This document shows positions 1 to 7,998 of a DNA stretch of 11,348 bases, piece by piece. A model generated the notes under the pieces. That model was not told the origin of the DNA. It searched no databases and was given only the letters and a program-made list of their open reading frames with translations. Position numbers and translations under genes: made by a program. The stretch spans positions 35,133 through 46,480 of the forward strand of contig JAGWBY010000030.1 of NCBI GenBank assembly GCA_021295675.1. The letters are read 5' to 3'. Within the stretch, counting starts at the first letter, position 1. The number at the start of each line of letters is the position of its first letter. Origin of the DNA: Candidatus Latescibacterota bacterium. GTDB lineage: Bacteria > Latescibacterota > UBA2968 > UBA8231.

Positions 1-1605
1 TCCAGTCGGGGAAGCGGTCTTGATCGTCATTATCATCGACGAACTCGTACAAGTGCCGCTGGGTATTGTCGTATTGCACATCGCCCGTGGCACTGACCAA
101 GAAGGCGGTCGTCGAATAGGCTTCGTCAATGGCGTAGGCTTCGCCGTAGAAAAAGTAGGGGAACACATTGCGCGAGACGTTGAAGTACCAAGCATCGGAC
201 CCTTCGGAGGAGACCGCGTGCTCCTCCCCCTCGTTGAACAGCGCGGCATTGGGAAACTGGAAATAGCGCTTGTTGCGGTCCCACTCGCCGTAGAAGTCGA
301 AGCCGAGAACCCCAGTGCCCTCAATGGTGAAGCCGCCGACTAGGTTTGCCGTCGGCAGGCCGTAGGAAAACTCAATCCGCTGCAAGTTCGTGATGTCCGC
401 GACATTGCCCTCGGCGCGCCGCACGGCAAGCAACGCCGGTTGCGCCGCGTCAATCACCTCGGCGGTCAGCGGCGGGGGCGGTGCGCCGCGCAAGCCCGTC
501 TGGCGGTCGGACCACATCTCGACCTTGAAGTCGTTGGCCAAGACGTAGTTGAAATCCACCCCGACAATCGTCGTCGGGTCTGGACCAACATAACCCGGAT
601 CGTTGAAGTCGTAGTTGACGATGATCCGCTCCGGGCCGTCCGCCGCCAAAAATCCCGGACGCCGGAACCCGCCGAAGATAACCGGCCACTGCGAGCCGGG
701 CCGTACCACCTCCTGCAAGGTAGAAACCGTCTCCTTGCCGGTGTCGAAGTCGCGGCTAGTAATCCGCACATCGTGGCTGAACAGGGCCGCGCCCCCTTCG
801 TTGTCATCGGGCGAATCGTCGCTCAGAATCACTGCAATCGCCGTCAGCGGTGCCGTGCTCTGCCCAGCGGTGAGGCTGCCAGCAACCAGATCGCCGTTGA
901 ACATGTCGAGCAGCGTATTGCCATTGCTCGCGTCCATCACCTGGGCACCGATCTCGACGAAATCACCTACCTGAAAGGTCGCCCGTCCGCCGAATAGCGA
1001 AGTGATGTTGGTCTGCGTCACCGGCTCGGTTATCCCGCCCGAAAGCTGAGTAGAGCCGCGGATCGGCTCGCTGATGCGCGAGGCGAGGATCGTCGCCTGG
1101 TACTTATCCGAGGCAAAATCGACCTGTACCCCATTGAAGTCCGGCTTGGAAAACGTCATCGGCGTCAGCGTCGTGCGAATCCGGTCGCCAACCGTGATCG
1201 CGTAGTTGTACTCACCGCGTTGAACCAGCGGTTGAAGCGCGTACTCTGAAAGATGCCGCTGCCCAAGGGCTGCGGCTGGAACTGACGCCAGTCGTAGATC
1301 AGCCAACCGCGCGTGGTAAAATTGCCGTACACATCGTAGAAGTAGTCGCCCTCGCGGGTGGTGTTGACGTAGCGCTCGTACGGAGTGCGGGCGTAGTTGG
1401 AGTACTCCCACTGACGCCAGCCGTAGTCCATGAAAAGTTCCTGCGGCACGTACCACTTTTTGACCGATGGATCGAGCGCGCCAAAGAGCACGCCCGGACC
1501 GGTCGGCTCAAAGGTGACAGCTCCACCGCGCTGGACGTCGGTCTGGCCCCAGGCCGGGACGCCCACCATCAGCACCAACCCCAAGATGACGAAGCATTTT
1601 CTCAT
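1..1605 (-). CDS. Large exported outer-membrane/surface protein, 3' end off window, one frameshift
   Basis: The gene starts at ATG 1605 with a Sec signal peptide (MRKCFVILGLVLMVGVPAWG, then QTD). The first frame runs 130 coherent residues, rich in Tyr and Trp (for example YGWRQWEYSNYARTPYERYV), and then reads out of frame to a stop at 1165. The neighbouring frame opens at about 1216 with GEYNYAITVGDRIRTTLTPM and stays open to the left edge, giving about 400 more residues in the same style. Adding one G to the GG run at 1215-1216 would restore NAGEYNYA, so I treat this as one gene with a single-base deletion. The downstream part has aromatic, alternating strand-like stretches such as WYFNVSRNVFPYFFYGEAYA. 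That suggests a beta-rich outer-membrane or surface protein, but I recognise no named family. It lies downstream of another surface-protein gene on the same strand, separated by a palindromic repeat. Confidence 0.7.
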
Positions 1606-1649
1606 AGCACATATTTCCCGTTGAACATAACTATACGAACCATAGAAGT

Positions 1650-1748
1650 GGTATGAGATGCTTCGCTACGCTCAGCATGACAAGTGCTGGTGCGCTGTTC
1701 CCTATGTCATGCTGAGCGCAGCGGAGCGGAGTCGAAGCATCTCATACC
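1650..1748. repeat. Palindromic dispersed repeat (REP/MITE-like), copy 1
   Basis: The outer arms GGTATGAGATGCTTCG (1650-1665) and CGAAGCATCTCATACC (1733-1748) are perfect 16-bp inverted complements. The inner arms CGCTCAGCATGACA (1669-1682) and TGTCATGCTGAGCG (1705-1718) are perfect over 14 bp. The right arm carries about 11 extra bases between inner and outer arms (around 1719-1732), so the hairpin is asymmetric. A related element sits at 10869-10981. Copy 1 lies between two tandem minus-strand genes, where the RNA hairpin could act in termination or message stability. No open reading frame is inside. Confidence 0.85.
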
Positions 1749-1798
1749 TAGATGCCCATGCGTAACGGCCATTGAATTACTGGCGTGTAGTAAGCCGT

Positions 1799-4034
1799 TC
1801 AGTAGGCCACCCCAACCGCAGCGACCGCTCTAGCTTGCCCCGTCTTAGCGTCCAGCGCGACGCTGAACACGTAGTTGCCCGGCGGCACCAGCCGACTCGC
1901 GTCGTCGCGTCCATCCCAAAACCGAACAAAGCGCCCACTCTGATCCAGCGCGTCATACAGATTCCGCACCGGTCGCCCGGCCAAATCGAAAATCGCAACC
2001 CGCAGCGGCGTGGGACGCCCCACATTGGTCAGGTCGTATTGCAACTCGGCCCGGTCGTTGACACCGTCCCCATTGGGGGTAAAAACCGGCGGCTGGGCGC
2101 GCACGTTGATCAGCAGTTCGCCGGAGATGGGTACTTGCACCGACAGATTGCCCTCAAAAGGCGTACCTAGCGCCTGCGTATCCGGGTCGCCCTCCCCCAA
2201 ATCGGCTGCATTGCCAGCCACCACATTCTGTCCCAACTGGCCCTCGGATGCAGTGTTAAACACTTGGCCACTAAACGTGGTGCCGAAGCGCAGAACTGCG
2301 TTTGCAAAACTCACCCGCAACTCCGCGTCATCCTCACCCACAATCGGAAACTCAATGGCAAAGGCATCGTCGGCCACCTCTACGACCGCAAAGTCGCCGC
2401 GCACCACTGGCAACTCGTCGAGTACCGCGCCGCTAAAATCGGCTTCCAGCACATCGCCCTCGGGCGGCCTTATCTGCACCGCACCTACCTGTTCCACCCG
2501 GAGCGGAGTGGCGATCCGCAAGCGATTAAAACCTCGATCCTGACCGGAGCGGAACTTACTCCGCACCGCATAGGTGAAATCCGTCTGCTCACCCAAGGCC
2601 GCGCTGCGGGGACCGATCTCGGCGATCAGTTCCTCGGCAAAGGGCGATGGCAGCACGTCAAAGGAAAGGCCCCCAACGCCCGTGGCCGCCTCAAAGTCGT
2701 CGCTGAAAAACTCGATCATAAACTGGAAGTAGCGCCTCGGGCTCGGCGAGACGATAGGCCCGCCCGCGCCCTCAGTTCCTAAGTCTGCCAAGGAGACGAT
2801 GCTGCTCGCAGGATAGGGCGGCGACCACGCGCTCCAGTTGCTCACGTCGTTGCGGATCGTCGCCCGGTCGCCGCGCGCAAGTTTCTTGTAGTCGGCCTCG
2901 CTCAAAGCCACCTGCTCCCGCTCCTCCTGCGACAGCGCATTAAACGCCTGCACGGCGTCGCGCAAATCCACTTCCTCGTTGTCGAGGATCTCCGCAACCA
3001 GCGCTTGTAGCGCCTCGTCCTCCACATCTTTGGCGAATTTCCACGGCACCCCAATCTCGTTCGTGCGCAAACCGCTGCTGATCCCAGTGCCGCTGCTGAC
3101 CCCAGCCCCGTCGGACTGCAACCCAACATTGCCTCCGCCAACGCGGAAGATCTGCTCGCCAGGCCGCACCTTGTTGAATTCCACCGGCTCGGGATCAACG
3201 CCCGTGCGCGTGCGCACCGCGATCCGCGAGAGTTGCGGGTCGCCGACCTGCTCCTGCACCCAGCGCACATGGCCCAGCAGCGCCAGATCGCCAAAGTCGA
3301 AGATGTTGGAGATATAGACGGCCTCGGGCACAAAGCCCGTGCCAAAGACTTGGAACTCGGCAATGTCAAAACCGAGTGCCGTCAGGGACTTGAGCCGCAC
3401 GAAGCGCACGTATTGCGGCGGGATGCGGATATCGACGACCGCCTCTTCGTTTTGGCCCTCCAGCGCCACGCTGGTGCGGATGGGCACCCCCTCGCGCTGG
3501 GTGTCCGGCGTGCCGTCGTTGATGAAAATTTCAAAGCTACGCATGAAGTCGTTCTGGAAGGGAAAATTCGGCGCGGGGAATTCGGGCGCGGCATTGCGCG
3601 GAAAAAAGCGGAAGCGATCAACGCCAAAGCGCGCACCCAAGTCCAAGTCGATGATCAGCCCTAAAACCTGGGCGCTTTTGGCCCCGGCACTCAAGCGCAG
3701 ATCGAGTCCACTCTGGCCGTCGTTGTCGATGAGCTTGGCCAGTTCGCCGCGGACATTGAGGTTGTTGGGAGAGTTGATCGAGCCGCCGCGCGACTCGGTG
3801 TTGGCCCCGAGGGCGATGTTTAGCGTGGTATCAGCGCGCTGGGGAAAAATCCAGTCCGCAAAATTAGCGGCTGCAAAGTCGATAACGCCGCCGGGCGCGT
3901 TGGTGTTCTCAAGCTTGGATCTCGCCGCCCCCATCGCGCCAACTCAGTCCACTCGCACCAACGACAATGGTGTCGGCAGCAGCGGGCAGGACGCTAACAG
4001 CAATGAAGACAGCGCAAAAAAGGGGATATTGCAT
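1799..4034 (-). CDS. Exported surface protein with discoidin-like region and FlgD-Ig-like C-terminus; frameshift near the N-terminus
   Basis: The main frame (ATG 3934 to stop 1799, 711 residues) has no signal peptide. ATG 4034 in another frame encodes a clear one (MQYPLFCAVFIAVSVLPAAA, then DTIVVGASGL) that stays coherent to GGGEIQA and stops at 3909-3911. The main frame has a stop just upstream of 3934, so the two halves are best explained as one gene with an indel at about 3905-3930. Residues about 95-200 resemble a discoidin-like carbohydrate-binding fold. Residues 205-245 carry the pattern VRWVQEQ...RTRTG. The region around NWSAWSPPYP and SPSPRRYFQFMIEF is typical of large surface proteins of uncultivated FCB bacteria. 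Residues 615-711, beginning PPVFTPNGDGVND and containing AIFDLAGRPVR and PPGNYVFSV, form a FlgD-Ig-like C-terminal domain, often linked to secretion sorting or surface display. Cell-surface binding or anchoring is inferred; no catalytic motif is visible. Confidence 0.75.
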
Positions 4035-4040
4035 GGCTGT

Positions 4041-4069
4041 TTGTTACGCTTTTCCGCCGGACTTGTCAA
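4041..4069 (-). promoter_or_regulatory. Candidate promoter for the minus-strand surface-protein gene
   Basis: Read on the minus strand, a perfect TTGACA (4069-4064) is followed after 17 bp by TAACAA (4046-4041), a weak -10 hexamer. The predicted start would lie almost at ATG 4034, giving a very short or leaderless transcript. No strong Shine-Dalgarno sequence precedes that ATG, which fits. The weak -10 keeps confidence low. Confidence 0.3.
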
Positions 4070-4155
4070 GAATTCACCGCGCAGGCGGCAGGGGAGAACG
4101 GCCAGCGAATTGCCAAAAAGGTGGGGACTTGTGCTCTTATACTCTTTTCGGGTTC

Positions 4156-4161
4156 TATAAT
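4156..4161 (+). promoter_or_regulatory. Candidate -10 element for the four-gene operon
   Basis: TATAAT at 4156-4161 is the best -10 match upstream of the plus-strand operon. The nearest -35-like hexamer, TTGTGC at 4129-4134, is 21 bp away, too far for a standard sigma-70 site. The leader to ATG 4277 would be about 105 nt and would contain the inverted repeats at 4181-4228. Confidence 0.3.
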
Positions 4162-4180
4162 TGACGGCCATTATAAATTA

Positions 4181-4228
4181 GCGGCGATGGTTGCCGAATC
4201 ATAGAGGTAGCTGGTCAGCTATCGCCGC
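4181..4228. repeat. Nested inverted repeats in the operon leader
   Basis: GCGGCGAT (4181-4188) pairs perfectly with ATCGCCGC (4221-4228). Inside it, TAGCTG-GT-CAGCTA (4208-4221) is a 6-bp palindrome with a 2-nt spacer. The arms overlap at 4221, so the two hairpins are partly mutually exclusive. The site lies downstream of the candidate -10 and about 50 bp before the first start codon. It could be a regulatory leader structure or an operator. There is no T-run, so it is not a standard terminator. The rest of the 4035-4276 gap shows nothing further I can name. Confidence 0.45.
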
Positions 4229-4276
4229 GCTTTTGAACGTTGTACCTTAGGGAATCCATACTTAGAGGAGACGAGC

Positions 4277-5179
4277 ATGGTTGCCCAACTGAACCGCCTC
4301 ATGTCTCTACTCTTCCTGCACAGCCTACTGGTTCAGCCGGTCCAAGCCGAGCCAGTGGATTCGGTGAGAGTTGAGAACGAGCACCACGCCGCCACGCAGA
4401 AAAAAATGGAGCCAAAAGAAATCACGATCTACATCAGCGGACAGCACAAGGCGATGGTGGCGGCTCTGTTAGATGCGGTTGACGAGGGGACGTCGGTTAC
4501 AGGAATCGCCGATTTTGATTCGCTTTCTTTCATCTATGGTCTGATTGGGATAGATCGTACGGGTAGAATGTCCTCTTTTTATCCATATCGTTTTCGGCTG
4601 ACGTTCCCGCCGGCTGCGGATGTCGCCACCATTGCCAGAGCCTATTGGAACTTATCCTATGTAGAATCTGTCGAGCCAAAGATGAGCCGAAGGACTATGG
4701 ATGATATGAGGACCAACAAACGTATTGGCAACAAGCTAATAGCCGGAACTTTCGTGGGTGGGATGGCGATCTTCGGGGGGGTCGCTGTGGGGGCCATCTT
4801 AGCCCCAGCAGAGGAGTGCCCTAGTAGGGATGGTGATGATCCCTATTGTGGACTAGCACCCCTAGCAACAGGTGTATTAATAGGGTCAATCTCCTATCCG
4901 GTCGGGACGGCGGTTGGCGTGAGCCGGGTTGATCCATACGATCGATTCATCGCGTCTCTAGGAGGTAGTGTGGTGGGATTAATCGGGGGTATTGGATTGA
5001 CGAGTGCCAGCCCAAGTGTGCTATGGCCATCTCTCTTTATCGGTCCTGTCGTTGGTGCGACGGTCATATCGGAACTGTGGCGCAAGCCCCCTCAAGATAG
5101 TCAAAACAGTCGTGTCTCCTTCGGTTTATCCCCCATCCCCAACGGCGGCCTCTCCGCCGTTACCGCGTTGCACTTTTGA
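4277..5179 (+). CDS. Exported glycine-zipper protein, first of three tandem paralogues
   Basis: This 300-residue protein starts at ATG 4277, preceded by AGAGGAGA. A signal peptide ends near VQA|EPVDS (residues 1-24). Residues 47-136 form a soluble domain; its end (YRFRLTFPPAADVATIARAY, then VESVEPKM) resembles the propeptide-like domain before subtilisin-type (S8) proteases, but no protease domain follows. Residues 151-268 hold four hydrophobic Gly-rich segments with GxxxG spacing (FVGGMAIFGGVAVGA, VLIGSISYPVGTAVGV, LGGSVVGLIGGIG, FIGPVVGATVISEL). Cys181 and Cys191 flank an acidic loop and could form a disulfide. The C-terminus, SFGLSPIPNGGLSAVTALHF, looks like a beta-hairpin ending in Phe. 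The next two genes share the SEL-R motif (residues 265-269) and this ending. I recognise no family; an outer-membrane-associated protein is inferred. Confidence 0.75.
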   Translation: MVAQLNRLMSLLFLHSLLVQPVQAEPVDSVRVENEHHAATQKKMEPKEITIYISGQHKAMVAALLDAVDEGTSVTGIADFDSLSFIYGLIGIDRTGRMSSFYPYRFRLTFPPAADVATIARAYWNLSYVESVEPKMSRRTMDDMRTNKRIGNKLIAGTFVGGMAIFGGVAVGAILAPAEECPSRDGDDPYCGLAPLATGVLIGSISYPVGTAVGVSRVDPYDRFIASLGGSVVGLIGGIGLTSASPSVLWPSLFIGPVVGATVISELWRKPPQDSQNSRVSFGLSPIPNGGLSAVTALHF

Positions 5180-5205
5180 CCATTCCATAAGAGAAAGGTC
5201 CCGCC

Positions 5206-6027
5206 ATGCCCTTTGCAATAGTTGCGCTTGCCCTGTTTATCGCTCTCATAGCAACGGATGCCGATGCGGCTGTCGCGCCGACGGGAATGGTGTTGACGGG
5301 TGGCGAATTGGATAGCAGTCGAGTAGAAGTAGGGATGTTGGTGGAGGTCGTCCATGGCAAGGGCTCGCGGCATCGGTTTTCGGGAGAATGGGCGGAATTA
5401 GCCACGGTGCGGGGCGTTATTGAGTCGGTGAATTGGGATCGGCGGCAGTTGGTGGTGACGCGGGAAGGGGATGGAAGGACGGTGACGATAGCGGTGGATC
5501 GCATCCAGACGATGACGATGATAGCCGAGTCGATGGATTCGTTGGTAGTAAAAAAACAAGGCTCTAGCTTTTTGAGAGGCTCTTTAAGAGTGGGACTAAA
5601 GGTGGCCTCAGGTACGATAGTTGGGATCATATTCTCACCCTTAGGGTCGGGGATCGTAGGGTCGGGATCAGTAGAAGGAGATTCGGGTATTGGTACAGCG
5701 GTTGGCGCGTATACCGCCTTCGGTCTCGGATACCCTATTGGCGTGTACTTAGCCGATGCGAGAGAGAGTTCGTTATGGCTGACGCTCATAGGTGGCGGTT
5801 TAGGATGGTGGGGGGCTGCTTCACTGTTAGATTCGCCAAATTCATCAGAGTGGGCCGCTTGGGTGACTTTTTTTGGAGCACCCGTACTTACATCGGAGCT
5901 ATCGCGGATGGACGCAGTAACAGGCGGCCCCAAGCGACCCAAGCAACCTCAAGACCTACGGTTCTCTTTTGGTTTGGTCCCGCAGCTTCAAAAGAGCTTA
6001 TTGGCTGTAGCAACGCTACGCTTCTAA
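5206..6027 (+). CDS. Exported glycine-rich protein, second tandem paralogue
   Basis: This 273-residue protein starts at ATG 5206, 26 bp after the previous gene, with GAGAAAGG upstream. A signal peptide ends near ATDADA|AVAP. Residues 40-105 (GMLVEVVHGKG, GVIESVNWDRRQLVV, GRTVTIAVDRIQTM) look like a small beta-barrel domain of SH3/OB type, different from the N-domain of the first paralogue. Residues 125-230 carry Gly-rich hydrophobic segments (VGLKVASGTIVGIIFSPLGS, AVGAYTAFGLGYPIGVYLA, LTLIGGGLGWWGAASLL, WVTFFGAPVLTSELSRM). The stretch from YPIGVYLA to SELSRM parallels YPVGTAVG to SELWRK in the first gene. The C-terminus, FSFGLVPQLQKSLLAVATLRF without its first residue, repeats the Phe-ended hairpin. 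Function unknown. The shared core with swapped N-domains suggests a common envelope anchor presenting different domains. Confidence 0.75.
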   Translation: MPFAIVALALFIALIATDADAAVAPTGMVLTGGELDSSRVEVGMLVEVVHGKGSRHRFSGEWAELATVRGVIESVNWDRRQLVVTREGDGRTVTIAVDRIQTMTMIAESMDSLVVKKQGSSFLRGSLRVGLKVASGTIVGIIFSPLGSGIVGSGSVEGDSGIGTAVGAYTAFGLGYPIGVYLADARESSLWLTLIGGGLGWWGAASLLDSPNSSEWAAWVTFFGAPVLTSELSRMDAVTGGPKRPKQPQDLRFSFGLVPQLQKSLLAVATLRF

Positions 6028-6044
6028 ATCAACAAGGGGAGAAT

Positions 6045-6395
6045 ATGATGATGAACCTGCATGTGTTGCTGATTCTCGTCCTCTGCGCCCTACTAACGCG
6101 GTCAGCCCAAGCCGATCCGGTGGAGAGTTCATTCTGGATGACATGCGTAGGGTATGGTCTGGCATTTGTGCCGATTAGTCAGGGCAAAGGAAAGAACTGG
6201 TTTTGGAGGAGACTGTTTTGGGGATCACTAGTAATCGCCTCGGAGTTATCCCGGCTACTGCCGAAGCGGTATCGAAACCCCAACCCATTCAAGTGGCTAT
6301 TCGGGAAATTTCGTCGGCCTAGCCCCCGCGTCTCCGTCGGTCTGATGCCTGATACTAGAGGACGCCTCTCTGCCTCTGTCACGCTGCGCTTTTGA
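6045..6395 (+). CDS. Short exported protein, third and minimal paralogue
   Basis: ATG 6045 is chosen as the start because it has AAGGGGAG just upstream and gives a clean signal peptide (MMMNLHVLLILVLCALLTRS, then AQADPVESS). The frame is also open further upstream, but that part is a shadow of the previous gene. The mature start QADPVES matches QAEPVDS of the first paralogue. The 116-residue protein lacks the N-terminal domain and most Gly-rich segments. It keeps the core RRLFWGSLVIASELSRLLPK (residues 55-74), equivalent to the SELWRK and SELSRM regions, and the C-terminal hairpin VSVGLMPDTRGRLSASVTLR plus final Phe. A basic, aromatic linker (residues 74-94) is unique to it. The 17-bp gap to the preceding gene indicates co-transcription. 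It may be a natural minimal form or an internally deleted copy. Function unknown. Confidence 0.7.
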   Translation: MMMNLHVLLILVLCALLTRSAQADPVESSFWMTCVGYGLAFVPISQGKGKNWFWRRLFWGSLVIASELSRLLPKRYRNPNPFKWLFGKFRRPSPRVSVGLMPDTRGRLSASVTLRF

Positions 6396-6410
6396 AAGTC
6401 AACAGCCTTT

Positions 6411-7952
6411 ATGCTACCAAAACTCTCATTTGCTGCCTTGCTCTTCTTAAGCACCGCCTTGAGCGCCCAGACGCCCGCGGCCGATACCACCATCGCTGGC
6501 CAAACCCTTCCCCTGCTCCCCATTGAGACACTAATCGCCCAGCTACAACGCCCGGCCAACGGCCCCGCCATCGTCCACCGGCAAGTCGCCTTTGGCGGAC
6601 GCCTGTTTGCGCCCACTTCAGGACTCGACACCCTGCGCGTCCCCCTCGACTTGGAGGAAGTGTACTTTCTCGACGAGGTATCCTTCAGCCAAGTCGCGTT
6701 CCTCGCCCCAGCGCGCTTTGAACGCGCCCACTTCGCCGGTGGCGTCTCCTTTGCCGAAGCGAGCTTTACCGACGACTTTTCCCTGCGCGCAAGCTATCTA
6801 GCCAAGCACGCAACTTTCCAAAAGACCCATTTCCTCGGCGACGCCGACCTAACCGCAAGCCACTTCGCCGGAGTCGCCTCCTTCGTCGGCGCTCACTTCG
6901 CCGGCCAACTCGCCCACTTCGCCCAGACCCAATTCGACAACGCCGCCTATTTCGAGCAGGCCGCCTTTGCCGCGCCAGCCACCTTCACCGACGCCGCCTT
7001 CGCCGGAATCGCCTCCTTCAAAGAGACCACTTGGGCGCAGCCCTTATCTTTCGCTGGAGTCCGCTTCGCCGACCGAGCACTGTTTTGGGACGCGCGCTTC
7101 GCCGAGGAAGTGTCCTTCGACAGCGGACGGGCCGATGGAGAAGTCGCCTTCGACCGAGCGCGGTTCAGCGGCGAAGCGTCTTTTGCCGATTTCACCTTTG
7201 CGCGGGCGGCGCACTTTCGCAGTGCGACCTTTGGCCAAGCCCGCTTTGACGGAGCTTATTTCCGCCAAGAGGCCGACTTCAGCGAGAGCGAGGGCCGCGT
7301 CATCCGCCTCAGTGCATTCTTCAACCGCTCCCTCGACCTGAGCCGCGCCGACTACGCCCTAATCGACCTGCGGCCAGCCGGAGCGGATTCGACCTTCGCG
7401 GCGAACACCCGCCTCTACTTGCACCAGCCGCGCTTCGGCCGCATCCAAGTGCGCTGGCCCCAGCTAGCCGGCCATCTCGCCACAGCCGACTCAACCCACG
7501 CTGCCGCTCTCGACCCAACCTACGCCGCCCTGTACCACCAATTCCTAGCCCAAGGCTTAAACGGCGATGCCGCGGCCTGCCACGCCGAACGCATGGACCA
7601 CCAGCGCCTCGCACGCGCCCATAACGAACCAGCGCGTTGGGGCCTAGAACTGTGGCGCTTAAGTGCCAATTACGGCACGGCCCCCCAGCGAATAATCGCC
7701 TTCATGCTCGCCATTATCCTCCTCTGCGGCTTGGCGTACCGCACAGCTTCCGGCTCCATGCGCTCCGCCTCCGGCGCAAACCAGCCCACCCTCGCCAACT
7801 GCATCGTCTTCAGCCTCTATACCTTCATCCACCTCAACTCCCGCGCCTGGGACGCGACAGGCAAGCTCAAACTCCTCGCTGTCGCTGAGGCCCTGCTAGG
7901 CTGGGTCTCCTTCGGCCTGCTCATCGCCGCAGCTTTGGCCCACGTGCTGTGA
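6411..7952 (+). CDS. Exported pentapeptide-repeat protein with C-terminal pore-like membrane domain
   Basis: This 513-residue protein starts at ATG 6411, 15 bp after the third paralogue; the Shine-Dalgarno is weak, so translation may be coupled. A signal peptide (MLPKLSFAALLFLSTALSAQ) leads into a linker. Residues about 85-310 consist of degenerate pentapeptide repeats in the form F-x-x-A-x-F-x-G (for example ARFERAHFAGGVSFAEASF), predicting a right-handed quadrilateral beta-helix. Residues 370-415 are polar and probably helical (YAALYHQFLAQGLNGDAAAC). Two membrane segments follow, about 427-444 and 487-511, with a short hydrophobic FSLYTF stretch between them (467-472). That order resembles the two-helix pore domain fused to pentapeptide repeats in some bacterial channel-like proteins, but no TxGYG selectivity filter is present. 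The repeats are predicted periplasmic. Partner and function are unknown; sharing an operon with the three paralogues suggests a joint envelope role. Confidence 0.8.
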   Translation: MLPKLSFAALLFLSTALSAQTPAADTTIAGQTLPLLPIETLIAQLQRPANGPAIVHRQVAFGGRLFAPTSGLDTLRVPLDLEEVYFLDEVSFSQVAFLAPARFERAHFAGGVSFAEASFTDDFSLRASYLAKHATFQKTHFLGDADLTASHFAGVASFVGAHFAGQLAHFAQTQFDNAAYFEQAAFAAPATFTDAAFAGIASFKETTWAQPLSFAGVRFADRALFWDARFAEEVSFDSGRADGEVAFDRARFSGEASFADFTFARAAHFRSATFGQARFDGAYFRQEADFSESEGRVIRLSAFFNRSLDLSRADYALIDLRPAGADSTFAANTRLYLHQPRFGRIQVRWPQLAGHLATADSTHAAALDPTYAALYHQFLAQGLNGDAAACHAERMDHQRLARAHNEPARWGLELWRLSANYGTAPQRIIAFMLAIILLCGLAYRTASGSMRSASGANQPTLANCIVFSLYTFIHLNSRAWDATGKLKLLAVAEALLGWVSFGLLIAAALAHVL

Positions 7953-7965
7953 CTTGGCCTCTGCT

Positions 7966-7998
7966 ACCTTATTGCTGGCGATCCGCTACCAGCACCCC
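7966..7998 (-). repeat. 33-bp direct repeat, copy 1 (duplicated 3' end of the tautomerase gene)
   Basis: It matches 8628-8660 in the same orientation with one mismatch (at 7981). Read on the minus strand it encodes GVLVADRQQ-stop, identical to the tautomerase C-terminus, and includes three bases after the stop. TGCTGG and CCAGCA form inverted arms inside it. Confidence 0.85.

Noticed and set aside
440..997. A 185-codon plus-strand open frame and others opposite the left-edge gene
   Set aside because: They lie antisense to the coherent minus-strand surface-protein frame, have low-complexity Arg/Pro/Ala composition and no RBS; they are shadows.
1205..1225. Programmed ribosomal frameshift in the left-edge surface protein
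   Set aside because: There is no slippery heptamer or downstream structure in evidence, and a single missing base explains the break.
3339..4160. A 273-codon plus-strand open frame opposite the 711-residue gene
   Set aside because: The minus-strand frame is protein-like with recognisable domains; this one is Ser/Arg/Lys-rich and runs across the divergent promoter region.
5160..5942. A 260-codon minus-strand open frame opposite the second paralogue
   Set aside because: Composition is Thr/Pro/Ser-rich shadow coding; the plus strand has a signal peptide, an RBS and paralogues.
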